Shown in pieces: positions 56,729-64,000 of a stretch of DNA of 64,000 nt (positions within the stretch are counted from its first letter, which is position 1; every line of letters starts with the position of its first letter). The DNA is from Morchella semilibera (taxonomy: Eukaryota; Ascomycota; Pezizomycetes; Pezizales; Morchellaceae). The position numbers and the translations under genes are program-made. A model generated the notes under the pieces. It was not told the DNA's origin. It saw only the letters and a list, made by a program, of their open reading frames with translations, and searched no databases. The DNA is taken from positions 620,001-684,000 of the forward strand of contig CM018604.1 in the NCBI GenBank assembly GCA_009192285.1. The letters run 5' to 3'.

Positions 56729-56765
56729 TGATGCATTATGCGATGCATTTTCTGGGCTAGTAGAG
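56729..56765 (-). repeat. Right TIR of element B with half palindrome
   Basis: 56729-56749 is one 21-bp arm of a perfect palindrome; the other arm is at 50474-50494. Retrotransposon 2 sits between them. The terminal CTCTACTAGCCC (minus strand) ends at 56765, followed by TAA. Confidence 0.88.
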
Positions 56766-56768
56766 TAA

Positions 56769-59700
56769 AAGACTCTATTTATGGAATCTCTTCTAAAGAC
56801 GTTTTCTGTAATCTCATTTTCATACTCGTATGATATGACATGTGTAGTGTGTTACCACATGCACCATTAAGAAAAAGGATAAATCGGCATCGTCGCCTTG
56901 TAACATTATATTAGCACATAAGGAAATATCATAAATTTAATCTGGGGCATGTGGGCACATGGCTTATGTTAGGTGCGCGTCCTCGATATATATTCTGAAA
57001 CCAATTAATTGTATACATATATATTGTTACTGCAAGTGCAAGGCTAATCTTGTAGAACTTGAGAACCTTGGGATGCCTAGGGGGACGCTCGGAGATACAT
57101 GTAGGTACAGTTGTGGTGGGGTATTTTGATTAATATAAATGCGAGAAAGGGACGCTCCAGGATACAATAACAAGCAGCAGCTAGCCTCGAGGTTTAACAA
57201 CTGGCTCATGAGTCAATACTCTGGGGGACTGAGTTAGAGAGAATCATGTTGGAGTGAACGCCGAAGGATAGCCATGAGCTCGCTTTTTATACAAAATATG
57301 CGATGTACGGGCATCATTGTATGTGTATACTCCCCCTCCAGAGAATACATATATTTCTCATTTCTATTTTCTAGGTTATGAAGCAGTTAATATCCAACCA
57401 GCTGGAATCGCTTCCATTGCGTCGATTACACTCACATTGAAACTTGGACCTGACGAGTTCAGCAAAAACCTCCCGATTTCTCGTGGATTATATTGCAGCC
57501 ACAGAGTACCGTGCTGAGTTTGGTATTTTAGCTCTCAGCTCAAAGATCGAGAGTAGCCTTGTTCGCAGGAGGAGCGTCCTTTCCATGAGTTTTGCATAGC
57601 CGTGTACGTTTTATGAACATCTTCTATACCCGTATAATACATCAGCGTCCATTTCAAGTCGGGCTGAACTCCCAAGTTCTATGCTTTATAGACATACTAA
57701 AGCTTAAAGGTTTTTAGATAATGAGCCCTCTTAAGAAACGTTTAGGTGTAATAGACTGGTAGAGTCTAGCTTTCGCATTTATGACCCCTAATAGCAGGGA
57801 TTATGCTTTACTATGAGGCGATAAATCTCGTACAAGGAGGGAATAAGCCCCCCTCGATATTGGTAATAGATGCCCAAGTGTTCATTTATAGGTATTCGGC
57901 CTCTACTCACGATTGGCAGTAAGTTCGGGCCTACAATCCCCTTGCGTCAGAAAATGGACGCATCGATGCAATCGTCTGGACATTGATTCGGCTCGTTACC
58001 TAATTGATATATCCAATTAATGTGAGTACATAGTTCACCAAGTGGGGTTAGTTAAGGAACGTAGTCTGCCTTACAGTATTGATGAGTTATCGCCTAAAGG
58101 CAGAAATGCGCACAGTCCTCACCAGTCTGCCTCGAGGTTTAGCGGACCTGGCCGAGAAATCATATTAATCAGAAAAGCACACAATTTCAATACATGTAGG
58201 TACTTCATGTCGGCCGAGACCATGGGGATAAGATGGCCGTAGGACGTCTAGGTCGCATCTGGTTGGAAATCGGAGGTTAAAAGACAAAGACCCGTATAGT
58301 GCGGGCTGTGTGGGTATGTAATCAACAGATGACCTCCGACTTGGTGAACCAAGGACGCCAGTCTGAAGACATAAAGTTATCTTGCGGAATAGTTGGTAGA
58401 TATATGGCTAAAGCCGGAGATAGCTTGGTACACGTATGTGCACTCCGGAAGATTGGTTTGAGGACGTCTCATTTGAGATACGGCCGTCGATCTTGATGCC
58501 TTCTGGATAGAGTAATTACTCCGACCGGTTTAAGTTTTGTCTTTGGATGAACTGAGACGATACAATACTAACGCATCATCATCAGCATTGCATAGGTAGA
58601 CTGCTCTGGGAGCGATCGTACATGTACATGTACCTCTGTGTGTGGGGGTATATGTATACTTTGAGTCTCGGCGGCCTTCAGCATTACGCGTACATGCATA
58701 CACTGGGCGCCGAATATTTTTCAAGATGATTATAATATAGTGGACTAAGAGGAACGACTTTCGTTTCTGTGATAACGAACACTTTATCTACTACTTTCCA
58801 TCGGCCGGCGGGCATCTTGATGCTGGTGATCTTGTAATGCGGGAAGGCAGACAGAGAGGCATATTAGTCACGTGAGCCAACATAAAACATTTGGTGGCCA
58901 AGATAAGTGACTTCTTCTCACTTACCTTAACTCCACCCCCCGTATATTCCGGGCCGGGGTGTGCTTACATGTAGAAGAATGCTGACATATACACATATAT
59001 GAACCTAGGGATACATGTAGATGGCCTATTTATGGTTTATACGGTCAATACATGTAATATCGGGAAGTCTACAAGTAGACTTTAATTACCGGCTGCGGAT
59101 TTTTTCACTTGATATATATATATATATAAGCAATCGCAATTCCCGTCATGGCATAATTTCATTCCGGATTCCACCATTTGTCCTTCGAGCGCGCGAATTA
59201 TGAAACAATGAAACACGGCCACAGCCTCTTGGTGCATAAGTCAATGTTGGAATTGGAATTAACTTGGGTTCGCGATATAAATAAAATTACCAATTCCAAC
59301 CAAGCGACATTCCAAACAGGCGCCATTGATCCAAACGAGCGCCATTCCCAGCTGTGAGATACAGTAATACATGTAAGTTATAATAACCACAATCCGACTA
59401 ATAATAATAAGTACATCCCTAACTAATTTCAGTAGGCGCTCAGTAATTCTGGTATAATGTTTGGGCGTTCGCTGACATTCGGCGTAGCGAAACAAAACCC
59501 TAATAAAGACCCACGCCAACCAGAGCCAATCACAGTTACGCCACCGATAGTATCAATTTTGCACCAGGCATGGCCGTATGAAGTCAACAACTACCGGCAG
59601 CAGGGCGGGGTAATCAATCAAGCGAGTGATCCATGGCCTGTGTGCCCTTTACATTCGGCTACGTTTCCCCACCGCCACCGTACATGCAGTACCAATATCC

Positions 59701-60263
59701 GCTGTGGCCTACCCCGCGAGTCACCATCAAAAATCAAAAATCACAATTACAAATAACACTTGAACTCAGCTTTCCCCGGTCTCAACCCAGGTGCCGAGGT
59801 ACTAATGAGCCCTAGGCAAAGCTTAGCTATCCTAAACCCATAAGCTTAAGTTACTCCGCCACGCGGCGATACCCTGTTTCAGGTCTGGCAATCTCGAGAA
59901 TGAAATCTCAATTAACATCCAATACCATGGTTCGGCAGAACGGGTGATGCAGGTACTGTTTCATGTATCAGATCAGACCCAGGGAGATGGGGGTGGTGAG
60001 CGATGTGATATCGATAGGCGTGGAAGTGGGCTAATTGGTGGAGTTGGTAAACGTTTTTATAGACGTTTTTTGTTCAAATGGACTAAGCCAAGCAAATATA
60101 TTTAAAAAAAAAAAAGCTACGAGTGAATACTTTGTAAACCTGCGGCGCTGGGACAAGAATAGCTGTAGAGGACCTAAATTACAAAATAGAAAGAAAAAGA
60201 ATTAAAAGAGTGGACCGTCCTGAACTATCCGGCGTACAGCTATTGAGGCCCCTAAGAGCTTGC
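56769..60263. other. Intergenic region right of element B
   Basis: About 3.5 kb without a supported gene. It is rich in TACATGTA octamers (57099, 58191, two overlapping at 58619, then 58970, 59013, 59050 and 59369). Short open frames show no domain. Confidence 0.55.
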
Positions 60264-61340
60264 CTATTTCGCGCGTTGTGTTCTATCAAGCCTTTTATCC
60301 ACCGCTCCCATCACGGCCTTTAATATTCCATCCGCGCTCAGTCCTTTCCCCTCATTCATATTCTTCCAGCTAATTGTATCCACCATATCTCTCACATTCT
60401 CATCCTCCACCAATGAGTTATCCAGCTCCTCTAAACTTTCCGTCGCAGCCTCATCGTTCCCCACCTGGAAGAACTGAACACCGACTTGTCTATCTCTCGC
60501 GCCGAGCGCGTCCAGGTTCCTGGCACAGTCTATTATGGAGCGCTTCAGTTTCGCTGGGTCCGTGGGCTCGCCGTCTGTTATAACTATTATATTTAGCGGT
60601 TTTATACTACGGTCTGCGCGGAACGTTTGTAGATATAGTTCCAATATCTCCCCTAGTCTGCGGCCCGTAGGTGTCGCGCCGGAGGGACGCACAGCGGAAA
60701 ATATCTCGAGAACCTCGGCGGAAGAGCGGATGTGGGTATGGGCGCGGGGGCTGTTAAGGAAGTATATATCAACACCATCAGCATCGTGCGCTGTGCATAT
60801 AGGCACTATTGCTTCGAGAGCCGCTGACGTCTGGCGCCAATTTGGTCCCATCATTGACCCACTGTCGTCAATCAGAAAAACGGTGTCGAAGTGTCGTAGT
60901 GCCGCATAATGGTCAATGCCTACAGTTGCATTCTGGCGGAAGGAGAAACGTCGGGTAACTGGTTCTATAGGTGGGGATGGGTGCTGATAAGCCTGTGGCT
61001 GGTACTGCATGTGAGGTTGAGGGGTCTGTGGATATGTCTGTGGGGGTGGGTATGTCTGTGGGGGTTGGTAAGGATTCGGGTAAGGATTTTGAGATTGGTA
61101 AGGGATTTGAGACTGGTAAGACTGGAAAGGATGCGGGGGCTGATCTTGTGGAGGATGGAAAGCCTGGATTTCCGGAACTAAAGGTGATGAGTTCCCCGCA
61201 AATTGAGGATTATTATAAGGTGCCATTACCCCGGCGTACGGAGGAGGTGTCTCTTGCGGGGTTATAGGTAATGTAGGCTTTCCCCCTGATGGTTTCAACC
61301 GGCCCGTTGACACCTCGGGCGAGTGGGGTCGGTTTTTCAT
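60264..61340 (-). CDS. von Willebrand factor A domain protein with Pro/Gln/Tyr-rich N-terminus
   Basis: 358 residues, single exon. Residues about 30-135 are low complexity (repeated PYQ/PPQTYP segments). The vWA domain follows: FLIDDSGSM gives the MIDAS DxSxS (residues 158-162), SGATPTGRRL supplies the MIDAS Thr, and ITDGEPTD the Asp. It ends at about residue 320, followed by a short basic tail. This layout is common in uncharacterised fungal cytosolic vWA proteins. Metal-dependent ligand binding is the family role, but the partner is unknown. An upstream ATG in another frame (61389, reading MPCCGLFRSKKSRQ) would give a Cys-rich, possibly lipid-modified N-terminus. It is out of frame by one base, so I keep 61340, noting that the start could be misjudged. 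Confidence 0.88.
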   Translation of the reverse strand: MKNRPHSPEVSTGRLKPSGGKPTLPITPQETPPPYAGVMAPYNNPQFAGNSSPLVPEIQAFHPPQDQPPHPFQSYQSQIPYQSQNPYPNPYQPPQTYPPPQTYPQTPQPHMQYQPQAYQHPSPPIEPVTRRFSFRQNATVGIDHYAALRHFDTVFLIDDSGSMMGPNWRQTSAALEAIVPICTAHDADGVDIYFLNSPRAHTHIRSSAEVLEIFSAVRPSGATPTGRRLGEILELYLQTFRADRSIKPLNIIVITDGEPTDPAKLKRSIIDCARNLDALGARDRQVGVQFFQVGNDEAATESLEELDNSLVEDENVRDMVDTISWKNMNEGKGLSADGILKAVMGAVDKRLDRTQRAK

Positions 61341-61389
61341 GATCGAGCTGTCGCGACTTCTTTGATCGGAACAGACCGCAACAAGGCAT

Positions 61390-63169
61390 TTTCAGAGATG
61401 TTTTTCCTTTTTTGGTGTTTAAAGTGTTGTTGAGTGTGAGCCCAAATTCGGGGCGCGCTCCCTTATATATAAACGTCCCCTAATTTCAAGTGGCCACACA
61501 AATTGAATTGAAATGTGATACATGCATGAGAGCCCCTGTCTGGTGACTTCGGTAGTAATTCACTTCAGCATTCACTTATCCGGTTCTGATCATCATCATC
61601 GCCAAATATAGGAAGTACATGATGTATATCCTCTACCATATTATATTCCGCAGTAGTGAAATCTCAGATCAGTTAAGATAAATACATAAATCGGCTATTT
61701 AACTGACAAATGTTTACATAATCGATATCGGGGGTGGGCACACCTTGTAAGACCTGGCCATGATAGTCACCACACAACCAGAAACATACTGCGACTCACA
61801 AAAAACTGGTGCGGAGTTCTCCCTTGGTACATACATACTACATGCTGATTCACAAAGTTTTGCTGGTATCGAACCCAGGCAATTAGGTTAAAGAATACTA
61901 ACAACTTTCAGGAACGCTCATACATATCAACACCTGATCAAACAAAAGGACAGCGCCAGACTCTCTGCCAACTTACTCGTCCAGTTGAAGATATTCACCC
62001 AGCTGATGGGGTTTCAAGCACCCGAGAAAAAAACGCCTATATCTCTGTCTTCTGACACAATGGCGCAGGAAACTTTACTGACTTTTCCAAACCAGTACTC
62101 ACATGCGCCCTGCATACATTTAGCTATAATATTTCATGACTGGTCCCTCACAAGGTGGACAGAGGAACCCTACGTTGAAGCTACCCTTAAGGCTATGATA
62201 GTGCAGTACTATGTGAATCTGTGTTCACACGTGTTCACAAAAGTCCCACACCAATGACTCTAGGCATGTACGACCCTGTGGTTTGTACGCAGGAATATAT
62301 GGCTAACGGCGAGTCACAGGTTGTGGCTGTACAAGAGAGGCCGTTGGGGGCCCTCCCCCGGGGGGGGGGGACCTGCCACAGTTTTGCGAAAGTCGTGTTA
62401 AGTACACCAATACTTCATTCTTAACGGGCCCTCGCCCCCAGAGCGTTGCTGCGCTAAAGATTTTTCTATAGGAATTTTTACAGATGGAACTTTCTATGTT
62501 GCCACTATGACTCCTACAAATCTTTCACTCCACCGGAGTTTCATTTATGACAAACTATCTTAGTCTATCACCATTTTTCACTACCGTTTGCCGAAAGAAA
62601 TGGTGCGGTGATAGTCAATAAGCAGGGCGGTTTTGCACCGCCAACTACTGCGATATCTAGCAGTACTTTGATCTTTTATATGGCGAGCCATAACGATTTA
62701 TCGCCTCAGGCCCTGAATGCAGACGTAGGCTATGATTGAAAGCCCTTCCAAGGCCGCCACTTTCATCTCCCAGTCGGCTTCACTCTTCACTTAAGTTTCC
62801 CACCGTACTTCCTCTATAGGAACTTCTATATCCACAGCCCAACTTACTCTGATTCAATTACATCTGAAAAGCTGCTTAGAAATAGGAAATGATAAAGAAC
62901 CTTCTAGAATAGGTTACCTCGTGGCTTAGGCACACCCTCATGTAGTATGTATATTATGAACCGCTTATAATTATGTTAGCTGAACATTTCTTTCCCTTCA
63001 AGGTGCCCTGGGTGCCCTGGATTGCCCTGGGTGCATGCCACAGCTTGGTCTGGGCATCTCGGGAACCTACATACCGCTCCAGCTCCGATCTGGTTACATA
63101 GCCAATGATCCTATTTGACCAATCGTACAATATCTGGAGTCAGCTCTGTCGAAGCACACTATTACATGT
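61390..63169. other. Intergenic region, no gene recognised
   Basis: No domain or splice logic in any frame. A run of 10 G lies at 62361-62370. The 90-codon open frame at 61985-62257 is unsupported. Confidence 0.5.
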
Positions 63170-63246
63170 ACTCCGGTGTTAAGGGTAAGTGAGTAGAGCG
63201 CGGCGGTGTTGCTACGTTCTACTCACTTACCCTTGACACCGTAGTA
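63170..63246. repeat. Foldback 1
   Basis: Inverted arms of about 29 bp with two mismatches (left contains GGTGTTAAGGGTAAGTGAGT; right is its complement with GACACC), loop about 20 nt. Confidence 0.85.
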
Positions 63247-63276
63247 GGTACACTCCACATAGGCTTACCGGTATGT

Positions 63277-63392
63277 GTAGTACTCGGGTCAGGCAAGAAG
63301 AACCTGAACATAGAAACACGCTAGCGGGGGGTCAAATTAGTTACTACCAGAAAAACGATGTTCAGGTTCTTCTTGCCTGACCCGAGTACTAC
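63277..63392. repeat. Foldback 2
   Basis: Perfect 35-bp inverted arms 63277-63311 and 63358-63392 (starting GTAGTACTCGGGTCAGGCAA), loop 46 nt. The arms contain AGAACCTGAA, as in the element B intron foldback. Confidence 0.9.
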
Positions 63393-63584
63393 TTTACATG
63401 ATACTTACCCGGCGTTTTTACTTGTTAAGTAGTGTATACTTACTCCGACAGGTTTGATTGGTCACAACTCTAAGAACCCGGAACAGCCTCTGATTCGCGA
63501 CTAGTAGAAAACTTCACCAAATTTTACAGCTTGTATTTTCAGGTTCTTATTGCCTGCCCAAGTACTCGGGGCAGGCAAATACCT

Positions 63585-63715
63585 AGTACTCGTAGTTTTC
63601 TAACGTTTCCGAACTGGACTGGGTCTGCATACCACCAAAATCTAGTTGCCAAGCACGATTTACGCCCATATGCAGACCTAGTCTAGTTCGGAAACGTTAG
63701 AAAACTACGAGTACT
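63585..63715. repeat. Foldback 3
   Basis: 47-bp inverted arms 63585-63631 and 63669-63715 with two mismatches, both transitions (starting AGTACTCGTAGTTTTCTAAC), loop 37 nt. A small hairpin (TTGCCTGCCC arms) precedes it at about 63550-63578, beside another CAGGTTCTTA motif. Confidence 0.9.
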
Positions 63716-64000
63716 GGACCATGCAAGTTTTATGTCTGCAGCGGGTGAAATTATTGTAGAAATAGGAGTCTAAAAACCGGGTTTAGGTCGCGGGCAGACC
63801 AATAGGACTTTTCTCATGCTTCCGCAACAATCTTACCCATAACTGTAGACCTTTCTTTGCAGTAGCACTCGACTAGTAGATATTGGTGAACTAAAAACCT
63901 ATATTCTCCGGTACTTTAGTCTTGCCCCGAGTAGGTTTGATTGGCGGCTTCTTACTGGTCACTCGGCTTAATGACGTAGTTGCACAGATTAGGGGACGGA

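Larger units (their letters stand above)
31590..56765. mobile_element. Element B: large Tnp2-type DNA transposon with two nested retrotransposons
   Basis: Left end CTCTACCAGCCCAAAAAATG; right end (inverted) CTCTACTAGCCCAGAAAATG. Exact 3-bp target duplication TAA at 31587-31589 and 56766-56768. Total 25.2 kb, about 12.4 kb without the two chromoviruses (37710-44214, 50497-56722). Order: TIR with palindromes, 65-bp tandem array, accessory gene (-), divergent promoter, transposase (+), about 66-bp tandem array, palindrome, TIR. TIRs differ at four of about 35 positions, all transitions. Confidence 0.88.

Noticed and set aside
61850-61930. Possible tRNA (GTATCGAACCC resembling a T-arm on the minus strand)
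   Set aside because: I could not place an acceptor stem, D-arm or anticodon arm around it.
61985-62424. Two short + strand frames (90 and 67 codons)
   Set aside because: No domain; they overlap in different frames within low-information DNA near a G10 run.

Overview
The window looks like a chromosomal segment of a filamentous ascomycete fungus. The evidence is: short GT-AG introns (about 50-75 nt) with CTRAY-type branch sites; a yeast-type holocytochrome c synthase; a fungal surface cupredoxin; a fungal sugar porter; a chromodomain Ty3/gypsy element; and fungal Tnp2-type DNA transposons. The exact lineage cannot be read from the sequence. The TE load and long gene-poor intergenic stretches would fit Pezizomycetes, but that is inference.

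Layout. 1-14.6 kb holds host genes: a coiled-coil protein of unknown function (16-1604, -), CYC3-type cytochrome c heme lyase (3057-4193, +), a secreted/membrane cupredoxin (6868-7798, +) and an MFS sugar transporter (12839-14596, +). They are separated by long intergenic DNA with one foldback MITE (8867-9213). A complete Tc1/mariner element lies at 15609-17171, with 41-bp perfect TIRs, a TA target site and a one-intron DD34E transposase.

17.3-28.1 kb is element A, and 31.6-56.8 kb is element B. They are two diverged copies of one kind of large DNA transposon. Each has termini starting CTCTACCAGCC, palindromes just inside the ends, and long biased or repetitive subterminal DNA. Each has a Tnp2/Transposase_21-like transposase (CMC/EnSpm superfamily) divergently paired with a second gene encoding an uncharacterised AT-hook-like protein. 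B also has inverted subterminal tandem arrays (65-bp and about 66-bp units) sharing the core CCAACGA(C/G)TTTA. The architecture recalls plant En/Spm (TnpD plus a TnpA that binds subterminal repeats). B is interrupted by two copies of one chromovirus family: one (37710-44214, +) lies in the divergent intergenic promoter, the other (50497-56722, -) in the centre of a terminal palindrome. Both have the same 5-bp target duplication, TCACC. A 137-bp MITE family with TIR CATCAGCAA and 2-bp TSDs has hit A once and the first chromovirus twice.

28.1-31.6 kb, between A and B, carries two tandemly duplicated 87-codon-class genes for small single-membrane-span proteins. 56.8-64 kb has one vWA-domain protein gene (60264-61340, -) in otherwise gene-poor DNA, ending in a cluster of near-perfect foldback repeats (63.17-63.72 kb).

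Functional reading: the transposases of A and B and of the Tc1 element look open and possibly usable. The accessory genes of A and B and both chromoviruses carry breaks. The chromoviruses appear to prime reverse transcription from their own mRNA 5' end (Tf1-like), supported by a covarying base pair between the two copies.
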